This document shows positions 7,661-16,538 of a DNA stretch of 64,000 nucleotides, piece by piece. The translations under genes were made by a program, and so were the position numbers. Source of the DNA: Devosia crocina (lineage in GTDB: Bacteria; Pseudomonadota; Alphaproteobacteria; Rhizobiales; Devosiaceae); contig NZ_FPCK01000002.1 of NCBI RefSeq assembly GCF_900116545.1, positions 434,001 through 498,000 on the forward strand. The letters are read 5' to 3'. Position 1 is the stretch's first letter, and each line of letters begins with the position of its first letter. The notes under the pieces are model-generated. The model saw only the letters and a list, made by a program, of their open reading frames with translations, did no database searches and had not been told where the DNA came from.

Positions 7661-8491
7661 ATGGCCAATGTCTTGCGTGCCGACCGCGTCGTCTTCCGTT
7701 TCTCCGGCCCCGATGCGCATCGCCTCCTCAACGATGTCGTGACCGGCCGCATACCCGATGGCCCCATCGAGACAGCCAGCGCCTGGGCCTTGCTTTCCCC
7801 GCAGGGCAAGATCCTTGCCGAAGGTCTTGCCGGGTTTGCCGAGGACGCGCTCTGGCTCGACGTGCACCAGTCCGTGGCCGATGACTTTTACAAACGCATG
7901 CGCATGTATCGGCTGCGGGCCAAGGTCGAGATCGAGGATCTGCGCGACAGCCACCGTGTCGGCTTCGCCACAGAGCCGTCGGCGATCGCCCACCGGGATC
8001 GTCTCGGCCCCGTGGCGCTCGGCTATCGCATCATCGCCCCGGTCGAAGCGAGCACTGGCTGGGCCGTAGACGACACGCCCTACCAGAGCGCCCGCATTGC
8101 CGCGGGCATCGTGCACCAGGGCAATGACTTTCCCGCCAACGACGCGTTCGCCCACGACATCGGCTTGGACATTCTCGATGGCATCGACTTCGCCAAAGGC
8201 TGCTATGTCGGCCAGGAGGTCGTTTCCCGCATGAAGCATCGCGGCACCGCCCGCCGCCGCCCCGTCATCGTCTCGGGGATTGAAGCCTCGTCCGGCTCGC
8301 CCGTTATCGCCGGCGGCCGGGAAGCGGGAAAGCTGGGCCAGGTCGTCAACGGCACCGCCGTTGCCATCCTGCGCCTCGACCGCATCACCGACCCGAAGGC
8401 CGTGACCGTCGAGGGCGCCCCGGTGACCGTCACATTGCCGTCCTGGGCCGCTTACAAATTCGGCGAGGCTGTGGTCGAAGAAGGCGAGTGA
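7661..8491 (+). CDS. ygfZ: Folate-binding protein YgfZ (GcvT-like Fe-S cluster assembly factor)
   Basis: 276-residue GcvT-like folate-binding protein. YgfZ helps assemble or repair certain iron-sulfur enzymes using a folate; in mitochondria the homologue is IBA57. The family motif KGCYVGQEVVSRMKHRG is intact, including the conserved cysteine. The ATG at 7661 was chosen because it begins the MANVLRADRVVFRFSG core; upstream in-frame residues overlap the pseudogene region and a palindromic repeat. In related bacteria ygfZ commonly sits beside a dihydroorotase gene and an HD-domain gene, and the same order is seen here except that the dihydroorotase is broken. Confidence 0.92.
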   Translation: MANVLRADRVVFRFSGPDAHRLLNDVVTGRIPDGPIETASAWALLSPQGKILAEGLAGFAEDALWLDVHQSVADDFYKRMRMYRLRAKVEIEDLRDSHRVGFATEPSAIAHRDRLGPVALGYRIIAPVEASTGWAVDDTPYQSARIAAGIVHQGNDFPANDAFAHDIGLDILDGIDFAKGCYVGQEVVSRMKHRGTARRRPVIVSGIEASSGSPVIAGGREAGKLGQVVNGTAVAILRLDRITDPKAVTVEGAPVTVTLPSWAAYKFGEAVVEEGE

Positions 8492-8582
8492 ACTGCCCTT
8501 CCACCAATTCTTTTCGAATCGGGTGCATCTGCTATGGCTTGTGCTCACCAGATGCTAACCAAACCACAACCAATACCAAACA

Positions 8583-9200
8583 ATGGCACGCACAAATGCC
8601 CGTGCCTGGCAGCGTATGCTGTCGGGTCGCCGCCTTGATATCCTCGATCCTTCCCCCGTAGATGTGGAGCTGACCGACATCGCCCATGGGCTGGCCCGCG
8701 TCGCCCGCTGGAACGGGCAAACCACCGGCGATTACCCGTTCTCGGTCGCCCAGCATTCGGTTCTGGTTTTCGAGCTTTTCCGCGCCGGTAATCCCGATTG
8801 CACCGCCCATAGCCAGATGCAGGCCCTGCTGCACGATGCGCCCGAATATGTCATGGGCGACATCATTTCTCCGTTCAAGGCGGTGATGGGCGGCAACTAC
8901 AAGGACATAGAAAACCGTCTCCTATCAGCCATTTACCTGCGCTTCTCCCTGCCCGCCACAGTCAGTGCCGCCGTCCGCAAGCAGATGAAGCGCGCCGATC
9001 AGGAAGCGGCCTATTTCGAAGCGACCCACCTGGCCGGCTTTGATCCCGATGAGGCCATAAAACTTTTCGGCGAGCCAGGCCATGCTGCCTTCGAAGTAGA
9101 ACAGTTCGACCGGCTCATTCAGCCCTGGCCGACGCGGCAAGCCTATGACCGTTTCATCGCCACGTTCGAATCTATCAACGCCCTTGTCCCCGCCCGCTGA
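8583..9200 (+). CDS. HD-domain phosphohydrolase, YfbR-like
   Basis: 205-residue HD-superfamily protein. Metal-binding HD residues are visible as AQHSV near residue 59, the HD pair in LLHDAPEYVMGD, and a later Asp in RADQEAAYFEA. YfbR-type enzymes are 5'-deoxynucleotidases, removing phosphate from dNMPs, and this is the closest described class. It starts 91 bp after ygfZ, on the same strand, consistent with a conserved ygfZ-HD pair. It is cytoplasmic, with no signal peptide. Confidence 0.8.
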   Translation: MARTNARAWQRMLSGRRLDILDPSPVDVELTDIAHGLARVARWNGQTTGDYPFSVAQHSVLVFELFRAGNPDCTAHSQMQALLHDAPEYVMGDIISPFKAVMGGNYKDIENRLLSAIYLRFSLPATVSAAVRKQMKRADQEAAYFEATHLAGFDPDEAIKLFGEPGHAAFEVEQFDRLIQPWPTRQAYDRFIATFESINALVPAR

Positions 9201-9213
9201 ATGGGCGCGACAA

Positions 9214-9228
9214 TTAACCATCAGTTAA
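9214..9228 (+). promoter_or_regulatory. Perfect CtrA box (TTAA-N7-TTAA)
   Basis: TTAA at 9214-9217 and TTAA at 9225-9228 with a 7 bp spacer match the CtrA full-site consensus of alphaproteobacteria. It is 84 bp upstream of the unknown secreted-protein gene at 9313 and just after the HD-domain gene, with a second box 30 bp downstream. Binding itself is inferred. Confidence 0.7.
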
Positions 9229-9258
9229 GGAAACTCTGGCCCGGCATCGACCTTATGG

Positions 9259-9274
9259 TTACTGATCCGTTAAC
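9259..9274 (+). promoter_or_regulatory. Second CtrA-like box (TTAC-N7-TTAAC)
   Basis: TTAC at 9259-9262, a 7 bp spacer and TTAAC at 9270-9274: one mismatch to the CtrA full site TTAA-N7-TTAAC. It is 45 bp from the first box, measured start to start (about four helical turns), which would suit cooperative binding. The start codon of the downstream gene is 38 bp away. Confidence 0.6.
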
Positions 9275-9312
9275 ATCGCATCTTCGCTCTGGATCAGAAT
9301 GGGACGTTTGCT

Positions 9313-9771
9313 ATGACCTCTACCATCCCTGCCCTGCGTCTCGCCTCTGTCGTCGCAGCGGCGATGCTTGCGGTGGCTCCGGCTGCTGGCGATGGGATCG
9401 ATCCGGGCAAGCTGGTGCGCTTCAGCGAGATTGCAGGCGTAACGCATGAGGACTGGGTTTCAACCGATCCGATCAGTACGGCACTCGTCAAGAAGATCGA
9501 GGCCGGCCGGGTCAGCTATGTCACCGTAACCACTACGGCTACCGGCACCTATTCAAGCGACGGCATCGCCTCGCCCAATGTTCTCTACCCAGGCGTAAAC
9601 ACAGCTAAGTCTCAGAGATCGTTCAGCTTTTCAAGCTGGAGCAATGGAGGCTGGACCAGTTTCGGCACCTATCGGGGCAATTCCTACGTTTCGGTCGCGA
9701 CCTATAAAAGGCTGCCCTCCCGCGCCAGCACCCGCGGCTGCACTGCGAGCGCCAGCTTCCTTTATTGCTAG
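9313..9771 (+). CDS. Unknown secreted protein behind paired CtrA boxes (152 aa)
   Basis: 152-residue protein with a classical signal peptide (about residues 1-26, ending near APAAGDG). The mature part is rich in Ser, Thr, Tyr and Gly with short beta-prone stretches (YVTVTTTATGTYSS, SFSFSSWSNGGWTSFG). Two cysteines near the C-terminus (RGCTASASFLYC) probably form a disulfide. I do not recognise a family. Two CtrA-type boxes lie in its promoter, so I infer cell-cycle control and perhaps a surface or envelope role. Its TAG stop overlaps the stop of the convergent SleB gene in a shared CTAG. Confidence 0.65.
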   Translation: MTSTIPALRLASVVAAAMLAVAPAAGDGIDPGKLVRFSEIAGVTHEDWVSTDPISTALVKKIEAGRVSYVTVTTTATGTYSSDGIASPNVLYPGVNTAKSQRSFSFSSWSNGGWTSFGTYRGNSYVSVATYKRLPSRASTRGCTASASFLYC

Positions 9772-10832
9772 CCGAACATCCAGCCGCGCTTGAATTTATA
9801 GAAGACGTGCAGCCCGATCTGGGTGACCTTGTCCATGCGCGGGGCCCAGGCGGGACGCACATAGGTTGCGTGGTAATGCGTCGCATCGCCCACTTCGGTC
9901 AGGTAGAGCTCGCCCTGCAGGTAGCGGCTGGCGATATCGTCGGCCTGAGCCCAGGATTCCCGCTCGGTCACGACTTCCGGAATGCCATCGCAGGCAAAGG
10001 AGAACTGGCAGGCATTTCGCCGATGCTGGTTCTGGAACACGACGCCGCAGATCGTATCGGGATAACGATGATCCTTCACCCGGTTCATCACCACCTGGGC
10101 GACGGCAACCTGGCCCCGGTAAACCTCTCCACGCGCTTCGAAATAGATTGCCGTCGCGAGACACCATTGTTCCTTGTCGGAAACCTGCTGCGCTTCCGTT
10201 GTGGAATAGGCGCCGGTCACCGGCGCATTGGCCCGTGCATAGGCCAGCTGCTCCGACGCCAGGGCCGGCAATGGATTGCCCGGTGCGCCGCCGAGCGAGG
10301 CGGTCTGCGGAGCAATGCCGGCAATCGCATCAAGGGCGGCGGCGGTCGAAGGACTGATCGAGGCGACGGACATGCGCGGCCCGTCCGTGCGGTCTTCCGC
10401 ATCAAGCGAAGCGATGCGCGATTGTCCAAGCGTTTCCGGATCGATCTCGGTCCCGCGCAGCGCCGCGATGCGGATGCGCGCTTCCTCGAAATTCTGCGAG
10501 AAGGCGACGACGTCGACTTCCGGCTTGTAGCGATCGGTCTTTTCGGAGCGATTGGGCCCGGTGAAGCTGGCCGAAGCAAAAAGGTGATCGACCGATCCGG
10601 TGATCACCGGATCGACGCCAAAATAGCTCAGGCTTGCCAGGGATGGGTCCGGAGCCGAAAGACTGGCTTCAACAACAGGCAGATCCGACGGCGGACCGAA
10701 GGCGCCGGCAGCAAGGCCCAGATAGGCAAGGGAAGCGACAAGACCTGCGGCCATCGTCCTGGCGACAGGCGCTCCCCGGCGAACCGCTCTGACCGCGTGC
10801 GACTGCACGTCCGGCCGGTGTGGATGGGCCAT
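9768..10832 (-). CDS. Cell wall hydrolase, SleB/CwlJ family
   Basis: 354-residue envelope protein with an N-terminal hydrophobic anchor (about residues 27-47) and a C-terminal SleB/CwlJ hydrolase domain (about residues 225-350). The domain signature is clear: ATAIYFEARGE with the catalytic Glu, QVVMNRVKDHRYP, and the FSFACDG segment. In spore formers SleB degrades cortex peptidoglycan. In alphaproteobacteria the same domain is found in wall-remodelling enzymes, probably lytic transglycosylases acting in the periplasm. The middle 175 residues are low-complexity and not conserved. It converges with the CtrA-box gene. The start at 10832 is the first ATG; a Met at the anchor (about residue 27) is an alternative. 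Confidence 0.85.
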   Translation of the reverse strand: MAHPHRPDVQSHAVRAVRRGAPVARTMAAGLVASLAYLGLAAGAFGPPSDLPVVEASLSAPDPSLASLSYFGVDPVITGSVDHLFASASFTGPNRSEKTDRYKPEVDVVAFSQNFEEARIRIAALRGTEIDPETLGQSRIASLDAEDRTDGPRMSVASISPSTAAALDAIAGIAPQTASLGGAPGNPLPALASEQLAYARANAPVTGAYSTTEAQQVSDKEQWCLATAIYFEARGEVYRGQVAVAQVVMNRVKDHRYPDTICGVVFQNQHRRNACQFSFACDGIPEVVTERESWAQADDIASRYLQGELYLTEVGDATHYHATYVRPAWAPRMDKVTQIGLHVFYKFKRGWMFG

Positions 10833-11012
10833 TTACAATACTCAACGCTACACAACACGAACTAGATCGACAAAAGTGACGCTAAAATGCCGATGTTTGT
10901 GATGATCTCTGATTAGGGTTAGCGCCGAGTAAATGCGCAGCTTGGCGTGCGCGGGGTCAAACCGCGGCAGAGCGGCGGCAGAATTATGACTGGCGGATTT
11001 GTCGCAGCCGCG

Positions 11013-11567
11013 TCAGCTACAGGCTGCTCGAACCGGCTCCACCGCCTCGAGCACTCCGGCAAGATTGAAGCGCACGGACAGGGAGCGAGAATTAACCGGC
11101 GTCACGCGGGTCGTCAGATTGTTTCCACCCACGAGCATGCCTAGAAAGTCCAAGGAATCTGGGGTGTTGTCGAGAAGTAGCGCGGTATTGGTGTCGTTGA
11201 CCGGCAGGGTGCGGCTGCGCGCGGCTTGCAGATCGACCTGCCAGGTGATGCCAGCATCCCTGCCAAGCGCCGACATGGTATTTCCCGCATAAGCGAAAGC
11301 GACGCCCAGGGTTCCGGCGGAACACGATATTGTCATCGTCGCCGGAGCGCGACCGCTGGGTCGAGCAGGGATCAACTGCTCGGATTCGAAGGAGACCGAC
11401 AAGGCTTCGCTCGCTGCGGCGCCGTCGCGGAAAACGCGGTCATAGCAGGCGAGTCGCTCGGTATCACTGCCGATTGCAGCGCACTGCCCGCCGGTCTGCC
11501 CCATGGCTGGGATCACCATCGTCATGCACGTCAGTGCCAGTGCCGCCAGAGCCTTTGCCTTGTTCAC
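11013..11567 (-). CDS. Secreted VasI-like protein (type VI secretion-associated family), orphan
   Basis: 184-residue protein with a signal peptide (about residues 1-23). It begins with the CAAIGSDTERLACYDRVF motif characteristic of the VasI/VCA0118 group (a Cys, then D-x-RLACYD), followed by a beta-rich C-terminal domain containing a further Cys pair (TISCS and the terminal RAACS). VasI-like proteins occur in type VI secretion loci but also as stand-alone exported proteins. No other type VI gene is in this window, so a secretion role is not supported. Neighbours are a wall hydrolase and a PPDK-like enzyme, neither informative. Family assignment is moderate. Confidence 0.5.
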   Translation of the reverse strand: MNKAKALAALALTCMTMVIPAMGQTGGQCAAIGSDTERLACYDRVFRDGAAASEALSVSFESEQLIPARPSGRAPATMTISCSAGTLGVAFAYAGNTMSALGRDAGITWQVDLQAARSRTLPVNDTNTALLLDNTPDSLDFLGMLVGGNNLTTRVTPVNSRSLSVRFNLAGVLEAVEPVRAACS

Positions 11568-11650
11568 CCGCGCAATCCTCCATTCCGATCAATGTTCGTC
11601 ACGTTCTATATCGTGACCTATGGCCGACATGTGAATGGGGCAAACGGATT

Positions 11651-13951
11651 TCACGTTGAAGCCTGCGCCAGGGTCAACCGCGCAACCGGCACGCGATAGG
11701 GCGAGCAGCTGACGTAATCGACACCCAGGCCCGAGAAGAATTTGAGCGAGCCGGGATCTCCGGCATGCTCGCCGCAGATGCCGATCTTGAGGCGCGGATT
11801 GGCTGCCCTGCCGCGTTCGATCGCAATCGCGATCATCTCGCCAACGCCTTTTTCGTCAATGGTAACAAAGGGATCGCGCTCGTAGATGCCTTTGCGTTGG
11901 TAGACCGCAAGGAAGGTCGGGGCGTCGTCGCGCGAGATTCCAAACGTCGTCTGCGTCAAGTCATTGGTGCCAAAGGAAATGAAGTCCACCATGCCGGCAA
12001 TGTCCCCTGCCCTGAGGCAGGCGCGCGGCAATTCGATCATGGTACCAAACGAAAATTTGACCCTGTCGGACCGGTCGAGCCCCGCATTGGCAACGATGGC
12101 CATGGCGCGGTCGCGCACCCATGCGACTTCGCTGGCCGTCGAAACAAAAGGCACCATGACTTCGACGGGCACGGGCTTGCTGGTCTTTTCGCTCGCAGCA
12201 CGCGCGCCCGCGATTACGGCCTGCATCTGCATCTGCAGAATCTCGGGATAGGTGATCGCAAGTCGCACTCCGCGATGCCCAAGCATGGGGTTGATCTCGG
12301 CGATTCGATCCAATCGCATCTTGAGCGCCCGCACTGCAACGCCGAGGGAAGCTGCTGTTTCCTCAATTTCCTCATCGGTGCGCGGCAAGAATTCATGCAA
12401 GGGCGGATCGAAGAGACGCACCGTTACGGGCAATCCTCCCATGACCGAAAACAGCGCCTCATAGTCGCCGGTCTGGAAATCCACGAGCCCGTTTACGGCA
12501 AGGCTGCGCGCTTCCTCGTCTTCCGAAAGGATCATCCGGCGCAGCGCCACCATGCGCTCGGGCGAAAAGAACATGTGTTCGGATCGGGCAAGGCCAATGC
12601 CTTCCGCCCCAAAACTGAGGGCCGTTGCCGCCGATTCAACAGTTTCCACATTGGTGCGCACCGAGATCGAGCGGCTCGCATCAGACCATCCGAGCAACGT
12701 GCCGATGGCGCCCCCGATATGGGGCTGTGCCAGGGGCAACGTACCGAGGTAAACCGAGCCGTCGCTGCCGTCGATAGTCAGCCGATCGCCGGGCCGGAAC
12801 TCGCGCGCCCCGATCCGGCACACCATTTCGACCGTATCCACCGAAAGCGTACGAACGCCGGCAACACAGGGCTTGCCGGTGATGCGCGCAATAACGCCAG
12901 CATGGCTCGACATGCCGCCGCGGGCGGTCAGGATGCCGGTTGCCGCCTTCATGCCTTCGATGTCGGCAGGGCCGGTTTCGTTGACCACCAGAATGCAGTG
13001 CTTGCCCCGGGCCCGCAGCCGCGCCGCGTCTTCGGCCGAAAAGGTGATGATGCCGCTCGCCGCACCCGGCGCAACGCCGAGCCCAGTCGCAATCGGGTTC
13101 ACCTCGTCGGTGGATTTGATGCGCGGATGCAGCAATTGGGAAAGCCGATTGGGATCGACGCGACTGACAGCATTGTGCGGTGACCAGACCTTGTGCTGAA
13201 CCCGGTCGACCGCAGCTTCGAGCTCTGCGGCAGCAGAGGCTTGCACCGGCCGCGCCGATAAAAACTGCAGCTTGCCGCGATGGCTCGATACGAGGCACGC
13301 CATATGCCGGCCCGCCTTGCTATCGAGCAGGGAAATCAGGGAACCGACGCTTTCCGGCGATCGGGGGAGTGGCGCCCCGTTAAGCGCGGCGGGTCCAATG
13401 GCGCCGGTTGTCGCATTGCGGGTCAGAAACTGCTCGATCTCGCCTTCCGCTTCTGCCTGCACTAGAACGATCTGGCGGGCGCGGTCATCCTCCTGCCGGA
13501 AACTCCAGCCTTTCGGAGAAAACCCGTAGCTGTCAAACGCCTGCTTGATGGCTTTGGCGAGCGCCCGCGTGGGATCAACCGAATCTTCGGGCGCTGCCGG
13601 AGCGGCAATCCCGGTGCGCGCCGGTTGCAGCCCGCTATTGTGGGTTGCTGCCGAGGTGCGCACCACAAGGGCCGGCGGCTTACCATCCTTGCTCACAAGT
13701 TTGAAAAGGCAGGACACCCAATGGGTGCGCAGGCGAATATCCTGGCGGGTGCGTTCGGCCTGCAGCGCCTCCCAGGCAGCGCGCGTGATGGCAATGGTGG
13801 GCACAGTCGGAAACCCCGCCTCGCCCACGCGAAAGATCCACCGCGCCTTGCCCGCCAGGAGCTTAAGCTGTGCGGCGGTGAGATTTGCCTTTCCCTGCGC
13901 AGGGGCGATTGCAAACATTTCCTGCGCAAGACTCACCGGCCGACCGTCCAT
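11651..13951 (-). CDS. Pyruvate, phosphate dikinase-like enzyme with reduced N-terminal domain
   Basis: 766-residue PEP-utilising enzyme. The swivelling domain carries the phospho-histidine (His350) in GGMSSHAGVIAR. The C-terminal TIM barrel has LARSEHMFF, FGTNDLTQTTFG and the catalytic cysteine in GICGEHAGDP, ending in VDYVSCSPYRVP. These C-terminal parts match PPDK closely. The nucleotide-binding half is about 100 residues shorter than in typical PPDK (~890 residues) and poorly conserved; only VVRTSA and FLTRNATTG recall it. The Thr next to the active His, regulated by phosphorylation in classical PPDK, is Ser here. It may be a PPDK paralogue of altered nucleotide or regulatory behaviour. 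A canonical ppdK elsewhere in the genome would be expected. Confidence 0.8.
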   Translation of the reverse strand: MDGRPVSLAQEMFAIAPAQGKANLTAAQLKLLAGKARWIFRVGEAGFPTVPTIAITRAAWEALQAERTRQDIRLRTHWVSCLFKLVSKDGKPPALVVRTSAATHNSGLQPARTGIAAPAAPEDSVDPTRALAKAIKQAFDSYGFSPKGWSFRQEDDRARQIVLVQAEAEGEIEQFLTRNATTGAIGPAALNGAPLPRSPESVGSLISLLDSKAGRHMACLVSSHRGKLQFLSARPVQASAAAELEAAVDRVQHKVWSPHNAVSRVDPNRLSQLLHPRIKSTDEVNPIATGLGVAPGAASGIITFSAEDAARLRARGKHCILVVNETGPADIEGMKAATGILTARGGMSSHAGVIARITGKPCVAGVRTLSVDTVEMVCRIGAREFRPGDRLTIDGSDGSVYLGTLPLAQPHIGGAIGTLLGWSDASRSISVRTNVETVESAATALSFGAEGIGLARSEHMFFSPERMVALRRMILSEDEEARSLAVNGLVDFQTGDYEALFSVMGGLPVTVRLFDPPLHEFLPRTDEEIEETAASLGVAVRALKMRLDRIAEINPMLGHRGVRLAITYPEILQMQMQAVIAGARAASEKTSKPVPVEVMVPFVSTASEVAWVRDRAMAIVANAGLDRSDRVKFSFGTMIELPRACLRAGDIAGMVDFISFGTNDLTQTTFGISRDDAPTFLAVYQRKGIYERDPFVTIDEKGVGEMIAIAIERGRAANPRLKIGICGEHAGDPGSLKFFSGLGVDYVSCSPYRVPVARLTLAQAST

Positions 13952-14040
13952 GATTTCATTGTCGCCTCATATTGCCTCAGGCCCCCGCCCGGCTGCAACA
14001 GCACTTGACTTGAGGGGGCGCGGAAAGCATCTGATCTCTC

Positions 14041-15012
14041 ATGGAAAAGCGGCCACACCTCGACATAGTTCTTTGCGCGCCACGCGGTTTTTGTGCCGGC
14101 GTCGATCGCGCCATCCAGATCGTCGAGCTTGCGCTCGAAAAATATGGCGCGCCCGTCTATGTGCGCCATGCCATTGTTCACAACAAATATGTTGTGGAAG
14201 GCCTCAAGGCCAAGGGCGCGGTGTTTGTCGAAGAACTCGACGAGATCCCCGAAACCGAGTCGCCGGTGGTGTTTTCCGCCCACGGCGTGCCCAAGAGCGT
14301 GCCGGCGGACGCCAGGAGCCGCAACATGTTCTTTCTCGATGCGACCTGCCCGCTGGTGAGCAAGGTGCATGTGGAAGCGCAGCGCCATTTCGAGGAAGGG
14401 CACGAGATCGTGCTGATCGGCCACGAAGGACATCCCGAAGTGGTCGGTACGATGGGCCAGTTACCGCCCGGCGCAGTGACGCTGATCGAAACGGTCGAGG
14501 ATGCCAATCGCTTCGTGCCCAAGAACCCTGATACTCTGGCTTTCGTTACGCAGACGACGCTGAGCGTCGACGACACGCGCGAGATCGTTGCCGCGCTCAA
14601 GGCGCGTTTCCCGGCCATCAACGGGCCGCACAAGGAAGATATCTGCTACGCCACGACCAATCGCCAGGAAGCCATCAAGGCGGTGGCGCCCATGGTCGAG
14701 GCCATGATTGTCGTGGGCTCGCCGAATTCGTCCAACTCGCAGCGTCTTGTCGAGGTCGCCTTGCGCGCCGGCTGCAGAATCGCGACCCTTGTCGATCGCG
14801 CCAGCGAAATCGACTGGTCGGTTTATGGCGACATCAAATCGCTTGGGGTCAGCGCCGGCGCGTCCGCCCCGGAAAGCCTCGTTGTCGAGGTGCTCGACGC
14901 CTTTGCGGCGCGCTATGACGTGAAGGTCGAAACCAAGACTACGGCGGAAGAGCGGATCGCCTTCAATATCCCCAAGGTGCTGCGGACGCTGGAAACGGCC
15001 TCGGGACGATGA
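14041..15012 (+). CDS. ispH: 4-hydroxy-3-methylbut-2-enyl diphosphate reductase (IspH/LytB)
   Basis: IspH performs the last step of the non-mevalonate isoprenoid pathway, reducing HMBPP to IPP and DMAPP at a [4Fe-4S] cluster. The three cluster cysteines are present: [10 protein letters not shown] near residue 19, [11 protein letters not shown] near 101, and [10 protein letters not shown] near 201. The substrate-binding VTQTTLS and SSNSQRL motifs and the conserved [14 protein letters not shown] loop are also there. The length (323 aa) is normal. It overlaps rnhA by 4 bp (ATGA), indicating translational coupling. With the polyprenyl synthase at 24995 and ispE at 26087 it is one of three isoprenoid genes in the window. 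Confidence 0.97.
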   Translation: MEKRPHLDIVLCAPRGFCAGVDRAIQIVELALEKYGAPVYVRHAIVHNKYVVEGLKAKGAVFVEELDEIPETESPVVFSAHGVPKSVPADARSRNMFFLDATCPLVSKVHVEAQRHFEEGHEIVLIGHEGHPEVVGTMGQLPPGAVTLIETVEDANRFVPKNPDTLAFVTQTTLSVDDTREIVAALKARFPAINGPHKEDICYATTNRQEAIKAVAPMVEAMIVVGSPNSSNSQRLVEVALRAGCRIATLVDRASEIDWSVYGDIKSLGVSAGASAPESLVVEVLDAFAARYDVKVETKTTAEERIAFNIPKVLRTLETASGR

Positions 15013-15479
15013 GCGAACCGGTCATCATCCACACGGACGGTGCCTGCTCGGGCAATCCGGGTCCGGGCGGCTGGGGCGCGATCCTGCAGTTTGGCCAGCA
15101 TCGCAAGGAACTCAAGGGCGGCGAAGCGCTCACGACCAACAACAAGATGGAATTGACCGCCGCGATCATGGCGCTCAACGCCCTGACACGCGCCTGCACC
15201 GTCGAGATCCATACCGATAGCCAATATGTCAAAAATGGCGTGCAGGGCTGGATTCACGGCTGGAAGAAAAACGGCTGGCGCACAGCCGACAAGAAGCCTG
15301 TCAAGAATGTCGAACTCTGGCAGGCGCTCGACGAGGCCACCAAGCGTCACGACATCTCCTGGCACTGGGTCAAGGGCCATGCGGGCGACGAACTCAACGA
15401 ACGCGCCGACGAGCTGGCCCGCGAAGGCATGGCGCCCTTCAAGCAGAAAAAGGCGGTACCGCTGACCCCGCCGGTATAG
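15009..15479 (+). CDS. rnhA: Ribonuclease HI
   Basis: RNase HI cleaves the RNA strand of RNA-DNA hybrids during replication and R-loop removal. All four catalytic carboxylates and the histidine are recognisable: Asp in [17 protein letters not shown], Glu in KMELTAAI, Asp in IHTDSQYV, His in VKGHAGD, and Asp in NERADELA. The 156-residue length is standard. The start overlaps the ispH stop (ATGA). A second RNase H of type II is at 37773. It converges with the DUF808 gene, with an 18 bp gap between stops. Confidence 0.96.
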   Translation: MSEPVIIHTDGACSGNPGPGGWGAILQFGQHRKELKGGEALTTNNKMELTAAIMALNALTRACTVEIHTDSQYVKNGVQGWIHGWKKNGWRTADKKPVKNVELWQALDEATKRHDISWHWVKGHAGDELNERADELAREGMAPFKQKKAVPLTPPV

Positions 15480-15497
15480 CTTGAGCTTTGAAGCCTC

Positions 15498-16478
15498 TTA
15501 TGCCCGCTTCGGCAACATGCTCTTGAGCGCCTTCCAGGCGGGGCTGATGACATATCCTGCGACCGGGATCAGCAGCGCACCCAAGCCCAGACCGATAACG
15601 AAGTCGACAAGCGCAGTGGCAAACCAGCCGGCGACGGCAGCAATGGGCGCGAAGGTAAGTTCGGCCCAGTGCGCGGCGGCTTCGATGATGTGTTCTGGCC
15701 CGTCGACGCCGAACTCGTAGAGCCCGTGCGCGATGATACTGCCGCCAACCCAGGTCATGGCCGCGGTACCCACAAGGCTCAGTGCCTGCATGAAAAAGGG
15801 CATAAACCTGACAATGCTGCGCCCGAAGCCGCGACCGGCGCCGGTGCGGGCATTGCGCGCCAGCCACAGCCCGATATCGTCGGCCTTCACGATCAGCGCC
15901 ACGGCTCCATATACGATGACGGTGATGCCGATCCCGGCAATGGCCAGAATAGCCGCACGGGCCCAGAAATCAGGCACGTCGATTGCAGCCAGGATGATGG
16001 TCATGATCTCGGCGGAGAGGATGAAATCGGTCTTGATCGCGCCGGCAACTTTCTGCTCTTCAAGCGAGCTGGGCTCGAGCGCGGTATGCTCGAGGCTTGC
16101 CTCGTGGTGCTCGGCCTGGTGCGGCGCAAAAAGGTGGAAGACCTTTTCGGCTCCCTCATAGCAGAGGTAGGCCCCGCCGATCATCAGGAGCGGGGTGATC
16201 AGCCAGGGCAAAAACAGCGAAAGCAGCAAGGCCGCGGGCAAGAGGAACAACAGCTTGTTCTTGACCGAACCCCAGGCGATGCGCCCGATGATCGGCAACT
16301 CGCGATCCGCGCTAAAGCCGGACACATAGCTTGGGGTCACCGCCGCATCGTCGATCACCGCGCCGGCAGCCTTGACGCCGGCACGGGCCGCCTGGCCCGC
16401 GATGTCATCTAGGGAAGCTGCCGCGACCTTGGCCAGGCTGACGACGTCGTCAAGAAGCGCGATCAGTCCGACAGCCAT
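15498..16478 (-). CDS. DUF808 family membrane protein (YedI-like)
   Basis: 326-residue integral inner-membrane protein of the DUF808/YedI family. The N-terminus (GLIALLDDVVSLAKVAAASLDD) is the family hallmark, followed by at least six hydrophobic segments. A short soluble loop rich in His and Glu (LFAPHQAEHHEASLEHTALE) sits after the second segment. The function is unknown; no transport or enzyme motif is visible. The ATG at 16478 follows a GGGAGC site, whereas longer readings run into the glyS gap. It lies downstream of glyS on the same strand with 60 bp between. Confidence 0.88.
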   Translation of the reverse strand: MAVGLIALLDDVVSLAKVAAASLDDIAGQAARAGVKAAGAVIDDAAVTPSYVSGFSADRELPIIGRIAWGSVKNKLLFLLPAALLLSLFLPWLITPLLMIGGAYLCYEGAEKVFHLFAPHQAEHHEASLEHTALEPSSLEEQKVAGAIKTDFILSAEIMTIILAAIDVPDFWARAAILAIAGIGITVIVYGAVALIVKADDIGLWLARNARTGAGRGFGRSIVRFMPFFMQALSLVGTAAMTWVGGSIIAHGLYEFGVDGPEHIIEAAAHWAELTFAPIAAVAGWFATALVDFVIGLGLGALLIPVAGYVISPAWKALKSMLPKRA

Positions 16479-16538
16479 GGCAAGCTCCCCCCAGAAGTGG
16501 CGAGATACCAAACTGCCGCGATGCGGGGCGGTTCCTCC

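Noticed and set aside
8508..8530. TTCGAATC sequence resembling a tRNA T-loop
   Set aside because: No acceptor stem, anticodon arm or cloverleaf can be drawn around it.
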